Under the pieces are notes generated by a model, which worked only from the letters and a program-made list of their open reading frames with translations, ran no database searches and had not been told where the DNA came from. From NCBI GenBank assembly GCA_024741835.1, contig JAENRP010000006.1, forward strand, positions 125,379-189,378: 64,000 nucleotides of DNA, given 5' to 3'. This DNA is from Diplocarpon mali (taxonomy: Eukaryota > Ascomycota > Leotiomycetes > Helotiales > Drepanopezizaceae). Shown in pieces: positions 46,563 through 58,255 of the stretch; positions within the stretch are counted from its first letter, which is position 1, and each line of letters starts with the position of its first letter. The position numbers and the translations under genes are program-made.

Positions 46563-47954
46563 CCATTGATTGTTGCTGGGTGTCAGTTGTTAAAGGACCG
46601 ATGTTCATCTTCCGCTATGTAGGCCGCGGCACGCACAGGTACGCGTAAAGTGCTTGCATGGCGCTACTGTAAGCTGGGGATATATCGCGCCCACCGCCAT
46701 CTGGCATCGGATCTGATCTGAGATCCGACATCTGCCTTTCCCCTCTCTCTTGCTAAGAGACCAACTCCAAGATCCTCAAATCTCCTAATGAACATTGCCA
46801 AAGCACCGCTGCTCTCAATGACTCTCTCGTAGAGGTTCGAGTCTGGGTTACTGGCCCCTCTCCGCGCTTCCCTGCTGTTAATGGTATATATATACATGTA
46901 CTATACTATACGAATTCTATACTATACTATACATTTTCACATATACATCTCCACACATATCACACATACATCACACATACATCTCCATGAGTCGCTACAG
47001 CAGCTGCAATCCCCACCTACCACATCATCGCGACAGACATACCTTATCTCTACTCGCACATGCACCGTACATGCGCAGGACATATGCATACAATACTGCA
47101 TTATCAACACCCAGCGCCGGGGCAAAGACAGGGAAAACTCCCCGGCGAGATGCTCCCCTGCGACGGCAGCCTGCTGACCGTGTGCTCGCCTCTAGAGGTC
47201 CTCTACACGCTACCTCATTCTCAGCAGCCCAGCGTCAACACCAAGGCAAGTAATCGTCCAGTTCCAGCCTTGGCGGAGCGAGAGCCAGGGAGAGATTCGT
47301 CTCTTGTGTATTTATCTATATCTACATGTAAATATACAGAGGGTAGAGCAGTGGAACCAAAGTATGGGAGCGTGCTGGTGAGATCTTGGTTACTATGACA
47401 AGAAAAGTAACATCAATCATAACGTCAACAATATCAGCATTACCAAACCTAGAGATCTAGCAAAGAAGTACATGGCATGTTAAAGCCTCGCAGGATAACA
47501 ACCAAAGCCAAGAGATCATTCCGTACTAGATGCTGATATTCAAGATTCTCCCCCCCCCCCTATAACATAGCAAGTAAGCCAAGCTAGACACCAACACCCA
47601 TTAACCCACACACCTCTCAACCAAGCTCCAAGTGAAGCCGTAAACCCCCTCCGCTGAACCAATGTTGCACATCGCCTTTCGCACACAGTAACAGGATTCT
47701 CAACAGAGAACCTCAGATCGACTCTATTTTATACTCACGTCATCCCCCCTCCCTTCTCCAAGAGAAAGACCAGGCAGAACACTTAACCGCCGTTCCTCTG
47801 TACCTCTATCCCTACTTGCATCCATCCTAGGTCACAGTAAGCATCCGTACCCTGCCCTGCTGCCCGTTGCATGACAGGCCACGAGCGCCAACGGGATCAT
47901 GCGTGCATGAATGAAAGAGAGAGGGGGAGAAAAGTCTTAAAAGAAGAAGAAAGG

Positions 47955-48130
47955 GGGACAGAGACAGAGACGGAGAGAGAGAGAGACAGAGACAGAGATA
48001 GAGACAGAGACAGAGACAGAGACAGAGACAGAGACAGAGACAGAGACAGAGACAGAGACAGAGACAGAGACAGAGACAGAGACAGAGACAGAGACAGAGA
48101 CAGAGACAGAGACAGAGTGAGAGAGAGAGA
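47955..48130 (+). repeat. GAGACA hexanucleotide array
   Basis: An almost perfect run of GAGACA units from about 47980 to 48115 (about 20 copies), flanked by impure GAGAGA/GACAGA sequence. Translation gives Arg-Asp on + and Ser-Val or Leu-Cys on -, open only because of the repeat. About 0.55 kb upstream of Myb-like gene B. Confidence 0.95.
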
Positions 48131-48674
48131 TCGAGCACCTCGCGCCATCATCCAGGCCACAGTGATTCATTCCCCTCCCATCCTCATGCCCTTCCAACTC
48201 CCTTTCATCTCCCTTCCGTCGTGAAGCAAGGTGAAGTAGTGCGAGCCGAGCCGAGGTGGTGCAGGGTCGTCATCCAGTGAAGAATCACAAGCAGCTGTGA
48301 GGTGCTCGCGTCCCCAGGGGCCGGAGGCTATAGGCGCGGGATCGTTTCTGATAGAGCCTGCTCAAGAAACCCTCCTCCTTCCCAACAAAGCGTGCTGTCT
48401 ATAGAGGAGGAGAGGTGCGAATTCGCTATCAGATCGGCGGGTGAGGACCAAAGGTGAGGAACAACAACCTCCCAGGCCCACTTAACGGCCCCCTTCTTCC
48501 CTGAAGCTCTCCCAATCTGTCTCCATCTTCTGGCCATCAACAACTTCTCGTCCCAGCTCGCATCTGCGCTTTCAGCAAACTCTCGTGCATCGCTTCCCCA
48601 ACCTCAACCATCAGATCCTCGAAGAGAAGAGGAGAAAAGTAAAGAGAACCAAACAAAACAAGAAACAAAACAAG

Positions 48675-49342
48675 ATGCCCTCGCAATGGGACCACAAGGC
48701 CGACAAGGACCTGCTCCTCGTCATCATCGACGAGGGCACTCTCAAGGGGATTGCCTGGCCCACCATCTCGGATAAGATGAGTAGCAAGGGTTACACCTTC
48801 ACCCATGAGGGATGTCGGTGAGTTCCCCTCTTGCTGAGCTGCTCGTCGTCGTCATTCTCCTCCCCATGCTGTCACGTCCACTCGTCTCTCGGCTTCCCCT
48901 CACCTTTGGGCCGCCCACCTCACCCCCCCCCCTTCTACACCTCGCATCAGATCCTCTCCCTACCACCGAATTCAGCGGCCTCACTACCCGAGAACCTGCT
49001 CACCTTCCTCCTAGCCAGCATTTCCAGAAGATCCGCAAGGAAGCCAGAGGCGGCATCGCCAAGAGCGACTCTGGCCCATCCTCCCCCAGCAAGCGTACAA
49101 GCTCCAAGACCACCCCGCGCAAGTCATCCAGCGGCAAAGGTGGCAAGGGCCCGGCCGACTGTGGCAGCGGCGAGGTCGAGGATGACGACGAGGAGCTCCC
49201 ACCGCCCCCTTCCAAGCGGCGCCGTGGCGTCAAGAAGGAAGAGCCCAAGTTCGAGCAGGAGAATAGCCAACAGGCATACCAGTTCAAGGTCGAGCAGACG
49301 GATATGTACGAGAATGCCATCGACCTGGAGAATGACGAGTGA
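48675..49342 (+). CDS. Myb/SANT-like DNA-binding protein B
   Basis: Two exons: 48675-48817 and 49015-49342, phase 2, 156 aa. The N-terminal unit is WDHKADKDLLLVIIDEGTLK, then GIAWPTISDKMSSKGYTFTH and EGCRQHFQKIRKEA: W, hydrophobic helices and a closing basic helix as in Myb/SANT-like domains. The tail is Ser/Lys-rich (KRTSSKTTPRKSSSGKGGKG), then an acidic run (EVEDDDEE), a nuclear-signal-like SKRRRGVKKEE and a short acidic end. The intron lies inside the codon before QHFQKI in the last helix, unlike the other Myb-like genes of this region. It is therefore a more distant member with its own gene structure. It has no predicted enzyme domain and is probably a small nuclear DNA-binding protein. 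Confidence 0.75.
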
Positions 49343-50334
49343 GCAGATTGCCCGCACACCACCATCAGCACGCCCAACGCCGCCACCTGCGTGACTCGGT
49401 AGACATGCTAACGGCCTGCTGTAGCTTATACCAGTAGTCCTCGAGCTGCCGACGAAAGACATACCACGCCAGCACAGGCCCCGGGAGCTCGCGCTCACCA
49501 CCGGTACTTGGGCATAAGCCGAACGCCCTGATATCCTCGGACTCTTTGCATACTTCAACCGCGCATTGCTCCTCTCTCTGCGATGCTTGCGTGGGACGGG
49601 TGAGCCCTGGCGGCGGCGGTGGGAAACGGGATGCGTGGCGGCGGCGGCGGCGCGGTCTGCTCACGCCCGAGGTGGATTTACATCTTCAGCGGAGCCTTGC
49701 GTACGTAGGAATGGACGTTGCTTTTAAACGAATGACGAGTGCTCGTGATCTCCACGTGACCTGGCGGTTCGAGCCAGACTGGGCTAGCTTTCGAAGCTCA
49801 CCAGCTGCGTGAGTCGCGACGAGGAGGAAGTTGGTGCGGGAGAAGAATGCAGGCCCCAGTCTGGAGGCGGCTTGTCCGATGAGAGAGGAGGGCTCTGCAG
49901 CAGGCGGGACGTAAGTGGGACAGCAGGTAGCCCAGCATTTGTGGAGGCTTAAGCATCAACAGAGAACGGTGTAGGGTGGGTATAGAACCGGGTATATCTC
50001 AGGTCATCAATAGCTATGCTCTCGGAACGTCGCAACTCGAACTTCAGCACGAGGCAGACCTTGGCCACTCCAACTACGCGCTCCAGCGGGCCAAGAACCA
50101 GAAAAACAGTTGCGATGGCTGCGGCTGATTTGAACAAGGCCAAGTTCCCGAGTCCAATACCAGCCAAGAAGCCGACATGAAAGCAAGGGTGCCCTCAAAG
50201 GAAGAAGAAGGATAAAAAAGAAGAAACCGATCTGACCGGTGTTGAATGCTTCTATAAATGCTTCTATAAATGCTTTGATAGATGCTCCCATAAATGCTCC
50301 CATAAATGCTTCAAACAAATGTAGAGAGCGCTCT
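49343..50334. other. Intergenic DNA between convergent genes
   Basis: No supported gene. The 12-bp array (50246-50317) lies at the right end. GGCGGCGG-type runs occur near 49605-49655. Confidence 0.5.
50246..50317 (+). repeat. 12-bp tandem array ATGCTTCTATAA
   Basis: Six units of 12 bases (two ATGCTTCTATAA, one ATGCTTTGATAG, two ATGCTCCCATAA and a final diverged one), starting directly downstream of the siderophore transporter stop on the minus strand, probably in its 3' UTR. Confidence 0.88.
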
Positions 50335-52251
50335 TCAGAGCACCGTGCCCCTATTCTGCTTCACCTCCTTGATTCTCACGTCCTTCCAGAGGCCCACCCA
50401 GACAAAACCGAAAAGCAGGACCACCGTGCCCGCGACACACATTCTCATCTGAGCAACTCCATATGCACCTACAATTGCATCTCTGACTTCCGAGCCTCGA
50501 GGATAGCTCAACTGCAGCGCCAGATCCTCATAGATTGCCGTTGCGTTCCCCTTGGCATAATCGGGGAGTCGTTCGCGTAAAGCACCGGGTAGTGTGTTTG
50601 TCCAGATGGCGCCAGAGACGGAGCTACCGACGGCACCCCCGATGTAGGCAAACAGACCGAGCATGGCGAGCACGGCGGCGATCTGGCCATGCTCGACGAC
50701 CGCCATGACGGCCATCTGCTCGCACATGACTATCGCGCCGCCCGCGACGGCGATGAGGACTTGACAGCCTACTACGTATGCGACGTGTTGGTATGGCTGT
50801 CTGAAGTAGATCATTGATGCGCCTCCGGCGAGCTCGATCGGGACTGCCACCCAGGCGATCCACTTGAATCGGCCTGTGGCACGTATCAGGTAGCCGACTA
50901 CCAGGGCCACCAAGCAGGACCCTAGAGTGAAGATGTTGCCGATATATCCTGCTTCCGATATCGAGAGCCCGTTGACGACCTGGAGGTAGGACGTGTAGTA
51001 TCCGTCCCAGCAGAAGTAGGCCACGAAGCGAGTGCTGCAAAGCATACAGGCGCCGATCACTGTCCGGTCGAGAAGAAGATGATACGGAATGAATGGATTG
51101 GAAGCGTAGAGCCACTCCCAGAGGCCGAAGGTTACGAGCAGGATGAGCCCGAGGAGAACCATGAAGATGATAGAGGGTGAGGTCCATGTATTGGCTGCGT
51201 ATCCTGTGATTGAGAACGGCAGGAGGAGGAGGACCAGCCCTGAGATTAGGAAGAAGACCCCATAGGCTGAAGAGTGTCAGCGCAATACACAAGGAATGTA
51301 CGGTAGCATACCATCAAACTCTTCGGCATAGTGTCCGAAGGCCTCCCTCCAAGTTCTAGCCGCGGGTCCACTCGGCAGCACGCCGACGTCCTTTGCCTTC
51401 AGCTGGTTCACGAACAGCATGCTAAAGATGGGCGTGGCGAAGATCGGCGTGAGGACGGCAAACAGTCCAAAAGCCCAGCGATATCCAACAGTCTGATATA
51501 CACTCTGAGCAAGACTCGGCCCGATGATAGTTGTGATGATGTATGGAGAGGTTGTCAAAGACACGGCAAGAGCGCGGTTCTTTAGAGACGAAATATCCGC
51601 AATGACCACGTTCATGGTGAAGGCCATTCCTCCGAATCCAACGGCATAGAAGACCTGGAACTGTCAGTACGGGAGATCCTCCTCCAGTACTCTGGGTCCT
51701 AACCTGTGCTACCGCGTACGTTTCCACGTTCCGACACACAGCCATGAGAAGGAGACCTATCGTAGCAATCACTGTCATGAGGGCAAAGCCTTCAGCCCTA
51801 CCCCATAGATCCAAGAGCTTTGCAACCGGCAGTCGCAAGACCCCATTCATTATCCCCGAGACTATCCCGACAACTGGTATGAGGGAATGTGCTGAGAATC
51901 CGCTCACAACATATGCCATCAGATTGCCGGTGACTTGGGTCTGAACCGAATTCAAGATGTAGATGAGTAAGATACTGCGGACGTTGTTAGCATCCAGCTG
52001 TCCAAGTTGTGCCTGACACTGAGACCAACGTACAAGACGTATGTCAACTTCAGGGAGGTTTTAGACCACACTAACGTGATGGCCTCCACGGTCTGGACAC
52101 CTTCCTGCGCCTCTGGGTTGATCTCATCCTGATCGTGCTTGGCGAGCGTATGAATGCTCTCTTCGTCGCCGAGCAACGGGGTTTGTTCTCCGGTGGCCAT
52201 GGCAGTGGTGGAAGTCAAAGTTGGAGGGAGCAAGGGCTCCAGAGCCCCCAT
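50335..52251 (-). CDS. Siderophore-iron transporter (MFS, Sit/Arn family)
   Basis: Four exons on the minus strand: 52251-52034, 51974-51704, 51654-51312 and 51266-50335, in phase, 587 aa (570 from a second ATG at 52200). The N-terminal tail GVQTVEAITLVWSKTSLKLT is followed by ILLIYILNSVQTQVTGNLMA, the first segments of fungal siderophore transporters. Membrane helices run through the rest (14 by family), with GRAEGFALMT in the A-like loop, ALAVSLTTSPYIITTIIGPS, FCWDGYYTSYLQVVNGLSIS, and near the end a loop before ALRERLPDYAKGN. Such carriers take up ferric siderophores by proton symport at the plasma membrane or in vesicles. Which siderophore cannot be told. The upstream region has paired GATA-type sites at 52675-52693, fitting repression by the iron regulator SreA. 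Confidence 0.9.
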
Positions 52252-52674
52252 CGTCAGCTATACGTAGGTCTAGAAAGGCTTCCTATCCACGGAGTCGATC
52301 CGAGCATTCAGAGAGACGAGAAGGTTGAAAGCAAGAGCAGCATCGTAGGGATATATATACGAGTGCTGTCGCATCCACTCAGATCCTCGTTCCGGATCTA
52401 GCCCGTCGTGTCACTGTCTGCAGGAAGCGGAACCGGGAATCCCGCCATCGACGACTGGAGGGTCTCCGGAAGACTCTGTGTTATCGAGGGTATATCGAGC
52501 CGGTGAGTCCTCGAAGTGGTGGTGCTGCGGGGGGGGAGGCCTCGAGGATGATCGGAGATGGAGAGGGGAGAAGGAGAGATTTTCTCCATATAGGTCTATA
52601 TATAGGTGTATATATAGGTGTATATCGAGGTATGTATAGGCGCTAGCGAGCGGAGGCATCGGTCGGCCGAGTCA

Positions 52675-52693
52675 TTATCAGATCATCTGATAA
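52675..52693. promoter_or_regulatory. Inverted pair of ATCTGATAA sites (SreA/GATA type)
   Basis: The sequence is TTATCAGATCATCTGATAA: two ATCTGATAA elements facing each other around one base. ATCWGATAA is the consensus reported for the iron-responsive GATA repressor SreA. It lies 424 bases upstream of the first ATG of the siderophore transporter. Confidence 0.7.
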
Positions 52694-52853
52694 GCCGATT
52701 TTCTGCTTCCCGCACTTGGCAGGCTGTCAAGCTTGGCCGTCGGCCCACCTCACCGCCCTCACCTCATGATGATCGATGACATCGCCACCCCGCCTCTTCT
52801 CGATGCTCGAGAATGTCGCGGTCTGCATAGCGCATTTGGGATTTCGCGAGTTC

Positions 52854-52895
52854 GCGAATTCGAATTCGAATTCGAATTCGAATTCAAATTCGAAA
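52854..52895 (+). repeat. GAATTC/TTCGAA palindromic hexamer run
   Basis: Five consecutive GAATTC hexamers, then AAATTCGAA. Because the unit is self-complementary, the whole run is a palindrome on both strands and can form a hairpin. Confidence 0.93.
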
Positions 52896-53177
52896 GGATG
52901 GTTCCTGTGGCCATCTGCTGCACGCACGTGATGTGTCAGATGTCAGTCCAAGAGCGAGCTCCTACCGTCCCCTCGGCCTCGGCCGTGGCTAGCCGCCATT
53001 GACCGGTTCGGAGCACGTGAGTGGCGCAGAGACTCGGCCATCGTGGGCATCCGTCGAGTTGGCCCAGGTATAGAATAGCAGAAGCCGTCCAGGTATCCGC
53101 CGCTGTCGACACTGCCGCCCGCCCCGCCAACAGTCCTCGTCGGCTCTGAGAATGATCGGCTGCGATGTGTCGAGGCA

Positions 53178-53220
53178 ACGAGCAGACGAGCAACGAGCAA
53201 CGAGCAACGCACAACGAGCA
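53178..53220 (+). repeat. CGAGCAA-type short repeat
   Basis: Four or five imperfect copies of ACGAGCA(A). Low-complexity DNA with no coding sense. Confidence 0.7.
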
Positions 53221-55854
53221 TTCGAAAAGGCCAACTCTCGATCGGCGGGTTGTTGTGCGGTGTGGGTGCGAGGGAGGATGCTGGCAGCAGCTGAGCGGCG
53301 AAGCAGCCTGGACCGAGGTAATCCGAGCTCCGACCTTTACCCGACTCTTAGCTTCTCTTTTAGTCCCTCGCTTAGCTTGTTGTTATCATGCCCCTTTGTC
53401 CTGCTCCGAAGAGTCTCTCGTCGAAAGTCGCTGCGACAAGTACCTTACTACTCTGCAGGCTCAGAGAGAGCATTCCAGCAGAGTCAATTCATCTCTCCTC
53501 CTCTCTTTCAGCGGCCTAGACGCACTCAAGGCAAATCGCTTCCGAGGTTTTGCTTCCAGGTTTTGCTCCAGAGGTTTCGCTTCCGAGGCTGGAGTCAGCT
53601 TCTCAGATCTCCCAAGACAAGACAGCCTCCGGGTGCATCGAGTGATCCTGTCAACGGTACGGAAGCTTTCCTGTAATATGCTGGGAAGATAGCTATTATG
53701 TTATCTGCGTCCAAGTCCAGAGATTTCCGCGTTCAATGAGAGGCCCTTGCCGGCTGTGGTACGAGATCTGCGTGAGCGAGACATTGCATCTTGCTGATCG
53801 TCTCATGCCCTTCATCGAACTCCCTCTATTCTGCGTTCTGACCCAAAATTGTATTCGAGCTCTGCCCCCTTGCAATCAAAACAATTTAGTTTAATCGCAG
53901 ATCTGACACGCCTTTATATTACAGGGAGTGTTCTCTTAATAATAAACCCCGTCAGCTAAAAAAGCAAGACCATACGCTTTACAGTCCTTGCGTTCACGGT
54001 GATGTTTGGGTCGCTACGTGGGCCTCCGAAAGGAGTCTCGCTGAATCGTGAGCCCGGCCTTTAATGCTTACTTGAGCGAATCGTCTCCAACGAGATGAAA
54101 TTTTCGTCTGTATTCTTATTCTTGGATCACATTCATATTGGATCTGTAGCTTGAAGGTACCTTTTTTTGGTGCCCTTGTGAGAACTTCTAAAACACGCGT
54201 AGGTAGAGTAGAATCGATACAATTCGTGCCTGGCGAGTTTTCAACGCCCTGCATCAAAGTATCCCAGAACAGACGGATATTTGCCAGAGTCGGTTAGCGA
54301 CGAGTCTCGAGCCTTACGTTGAGCCCTTGGACCTTGTCTTCCTAAGATACTCTTCGTCTCGACAGATGGGATGATTCTCGAACTCTAGCCTGTAATGCTG
54401 ATCCCTGGCATGTGAGAAACTAAACGAATTAATGCTCTGCTACAAATTTCTGTCGTGATATTCTGTATCAGCTTCGAAGACTAGACTCCCGCGGGCGCTT
54501 TTCAGATCCTAAAGAGCGGCGAGTCGCAGTACGAAGACGTGCTCAGCCGGGAATCACGTAAAGAAAATCCGCCTAACCAGTCGGTATACCTAGAAGTATG
54601 AATATCAAGGTGTGGGATGAATATCTCTATATTCAAGTGGCTATAAAAGCATGCTTCTCTCTTGGCCTATACTCTGCTTTCGCCTATATACAGAAAGCAA
54701 GATCTACTGCTCCTAATCAGGGGCAAGGTAGTCCCGTGACAAACCCGTGATCAAAGGGACAGGAATAGCTGTCGGACATAACCAGCATGCAAGTTAAGTT
54801 CGGGCCTGAGGCCCAAGCGGGCCATTCCGGTGTGATATTGTCGAGCCGTAGGCCAAGAAAGGATGGAACGGAGATATCGACGAGCAAAAGATCGATTTCC
54901 TGACCCCGAATACTACGAAGTCGAAACCCGCACGTGGAAGAATTATGGACAACGGGGGATATCTAATGATAAAGCGAAACACTGGAGGCAATAGGAATCA
55001 GCTCAAGGAGGAAGAAAATGGTGTAGATGAAGACCAGAAGATGCAGTATAGTAAGAAAAAGATTGAAGATACGCGCTATATGTCCAGTAACTGAGTCTGA
55101 TATAAATACTAGCATTCCCTAGACAATAGTAATACCGCGACTCTTTTGAAAACGAAGAGTGACCATTTATGTGGATGAGTTTCACCGATGCAAGCTGAGA
55201 CTCACCTTCGAAAAGTAGCATCTTCACGTTAAAACACAGCTTCAGAGTACGTGCCACGAGGTCGCGGGCCCAAAGTCAGGTATAAATACTCGTCTAAATC
55301 GTTTTGTTGTTTATCTTAAAAGCTTGAGATTTATTTTACTCTGTTTTCATTCTTATCCCAATCTCGATAGACAGTCGTGGGAAACTCTTGGCTCAAAGAT
55401 ACAAGAAGGGTCCGGCAAATACCTAGTACCAACAATAGGACTCGCCATTTCCGTTTCGTGGCCTCGTATCAATCTTCAATTCAATGTTTTAATTCACCTT
55501 GAATTTGGATATGACTGCTGCCTGAAAATCCTCTCAAGGCGTGCGACTGCTCACAGGGCAAAGGCAATGAGATCAGAGCTAGTGCAACGCTAGCCGAGAT
55601 TCCTCGCATACCTTATCCCATAAAGCCTTTCCTTCCTTCTCAGCTTGTGGCGATCTTTCTACCCATCGAAACGCAACGCTTCTACGGTAAATCTCACCTA
55701 GCAAGATCTCGACCTCGCAACGCAATGTAAGCGAACTTTGGTATTTTTATACATGCCTTCCTCCCCTCCAACCTCGATACATTGTAGGACCAGGCTTCAG
55801 CTTACCTTGAACGCAAATCAGCTCGCTACCACAACCCAATAAATCGCGCCAATC

Positions 55855-56471
55855 ATGTCTCAAGAAGCTGTTGCTAAAGTCGTCGAGCCAACCGCCAAGG
55901 AGGCAATGTTCTTTCTCCTGATCCTGAGTAACATGAAGAACAAGCCAGATGTAAGAAATCACCTTGAAGCATAATTTGATTTTCCCCAGCGAGTTCTCTT
56001 TTGCACACTTTATACACCAAGATATCAGAACTAAGAAGATGACATCTACCTCGACGCGTCCGCAGCAGCTAACGAGAGACACAGGTTGATTGGAAGGTCG
56101 TTGCAGAGAAGGCCGGCTTCTCAAACGCTGCGACGGCCTCAACTCGTTACGGCCAAATTAAGAAGAAACTTGGATTCACTGACAGTTACATTTCTCCTGC
56201 CGGTCCCGCGTCCAAGATTGCCCGTGGCAAGAAGGCTGCAGCCAACGGTAGTGGAACTAACCTCACACCCGCCAAGGTCACCAAGAAGCGAAGCCCCAGC
56301 AAGCCCAAGGCTCTCAAACTCAAGGCTGAACTCGAGTCTGAGCCTGAAGAGGATGAGAAGGACCGCAAATTCGAGGGGAAACTCACCAAGGGGCAGGCCG
56401 ACGATGGTGTCAACGGTTTTGAGGATGACGCTCTTCACGAGAGATTACACCTCGAAGTCGGCAGCCAGTAA
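55855..56471 (+). CDS. Myb/SANT-like DNA-binding protein C
   Basis: Two exons: 55855-55950 and 56085-56471. The intron is 134 bases, phase 0, and the product is 160 aa. The unit reads AMFFLLILSNMKNKPD, then VDWKVVAEKAGFSN, AATASTRYGQIKKKLGF: helix 1, the V-D-W turn, then A..STRY..I.KK, a single Myb/SANT-like domain at about residues 15-65. The tail is basic (ARGKKAAANG, VTKKRSPSKPK) and then acidic (ESEPEEDEKD). The intron lies exactly between D and VDW. This is the first of four head-to-tail relatives on the + strand (C, D, E, F). It is probably a small chromatin- or DNA-binding protein; the target is unknown. Confidence 0.82.
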
Positions 56472-58255
56472 GCTTGCCAAGAGGAGTTTGTTGATGCCGA
56501 GAAGGCTCACGATGTTTGGTTCTTTCGCTTCTTCTTGTTGGTCAGCTAATCGCGTCGCAACCTAATCTATGTCTGACTTTTCTCCAGGAACGACATTGAG
56601 CTGGAGTTGGCTTGACAATGCAGTACAATGATCGGTATGGGCATGGTTTGATATAATGGCTGGCATACTTGAATTATTTTTCGCGGTTGGCTTCAGATTT
56701 GAACCCGAAAGCTTGGTATACGGGAGATGAACATGCATCAAGATAGATCGCACACATCCCGCAAATAATGCGCAAATGCCAAATGAAACAAACGTACATC
56801 TGCACATCACTCACCTCCTCGTGACTCCTTCCCATTTCATATCAACCGCTTCTGAACATCTGTATCTTGCTTCTGCGATCGCCTCGCAGCATGATCTCTC
56901 CCAACAACAACGCCCCTCGGCCCACCTCTAAGTCACGTTCCATTGTTTACTTCGGGCAGTGCCGCGCTAACTAAACGAGCCAATCACAATTCCGACAAAC
57001 AATAGAGACTCGCAGCAAAAGGTGAGTTCTGCGAAACAATAGAAAAGTTCGGTTTCTTGGCTATAGCCAGCTAGTCTGAGACGGCGGAGGAAGCTTTAGC
57101 CAGCGTATTCGCGGGAGGCGAACGCGACGCCCATCGCTTCTCTGCGCGTCTCACTCGAAAAAAACGTCTTGACGTCCCATCGACCCGCTGCCACGGCTCG
57201 AGGACCGGCGGGACGGTGTTCAGCTGGGAGATGTTTCGTCTCGTCAGCTCATCGCCTTTTGAGATACTCAAGAGGGGATCGGAGTGTCGGCAGGGTAGAC
57301 CCGTTTGACACAAGGGGCTGCATATCTCGCATGGTCTTTGAGTAGCTGTTTTTCCTGGAGTGTAGAAGAGCATGCACCGGAATAGTGACAGTAAGAAACT
57401 GCACGGTCGAAAGAATTCGAGTTGGCGCGAGTCACATGGGAACATATCTCGCGATTCGAGGGGCTCAGAACGACGGAGAGTCGGTTGGAACGGGCCCCAG
57501 CACATGCGACTTGAAATCCAGCTCTGCACATGTGCCCGTAAAGCCTGCGCGTAAAGGGAATCTGCAGAGATGAGCTAGAATATCAGAAGTCTATGGGTCA
57601 GTCTAGAAGAGAAGAACAAGAAGGTTCCAAATGTGTACTCATCTGCTGGGGATGACGTTGGCAGAAAGCGATTAGAGCTGGGGAAATACAAAGACCTCTT
57701 ACTAACTGATTCTATAAAATGAAACATGCATTTGGAAGATAGAAGAGTGAGTAGTAGGGATACTACTTAGGGATACTACTACTGATTATAAGCTGTGAGA
57801 ACATATCTAAACTTGTGCATTTATGGTGCCTGAAGCTCCACAAGCAAAGCGTAGAGAACCTTGTTAAAGGCGAAATGCGACATAGACGCTGACTGCGGAA
57901 ATGGTACGCGGGGGACTTCAAAGTGCATAGTGAATCATAGTTCTCACTATCGCTGCGGCAGCCTAGCCAAAGCAAGACAGCGTGAGTGCCTCTCACAACT
58001 CTATAAATCGCAGCCTCCAGGTTTCCCGCCGAGCTCTTCAATCAAACACAACATCGCGCTCCACCTTCAAACTAATCACACTCCAAGAACACCATCTCCT
58101 TCCTTGAATTCCTTGTCAAGACTCCTGCACACACGAGTAAGCAGCTTCCCCGCCATGTCGCGTGATTTGCTGCTTGATGCTTTTTTTTGATGACATGCGC
58201 TGACACTCCCTATTCGCAGAATCTCTACGAAAACAAAAGCAGATCTCAAATTGAC
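56472..58255. other. Intergenic DNA between Myb-like genes C and D
   Basis: No supported gene. A minus-strand frame of 152 codons (57529-57071) lacks a domain. The 5' leader of gene D probably contains a short ORF starting at 58155 and an acceptor CGCAG near 58216-58220, suggesting a leader intron. Confidence 0.45.

Larger units (their letters stand above)
45810..48674. other. Repeat-rich intergenic region
   Basis: About 2.9 kb between divergent Myb-like genes A and B. It holds a TTGGTTG-type repeat near 46508-46562, ATACT/CTATA repeats near 46893-46932, an 11-base C run at 47550-47560 and the GAGACA array. No gene is supported; the long Ser/Leu/Cys or Arg/Asp frames there are read-throughs of simple repeats. 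Confidence 0.6.
52252..55854. other. Long intergenic region
   Basis: About 3.6 kb between the transporter and Myb-like gene C. It contains the GATA palindrome, a GAATTC array and a CGAGCAA-type repeat near 53178-53220. From about 53,700 the DNA becomes AT-richer, with no frame resembling a gene. The last 250 bases before 55855 look like a fungal leader. Confidence 0.5.

Noticed and set aside
47871..48224. Arg-Asp, Ser-Val and Leu-Cys repeat proteins
   Set aside because: They are translations of the GAGACA array, open only because the repeat has no stop codons.
57071..57529. 152-codon minus-strand frame between Myb genes C and D
   Set aside because: No start context, domain or splice structure; composition like chance.
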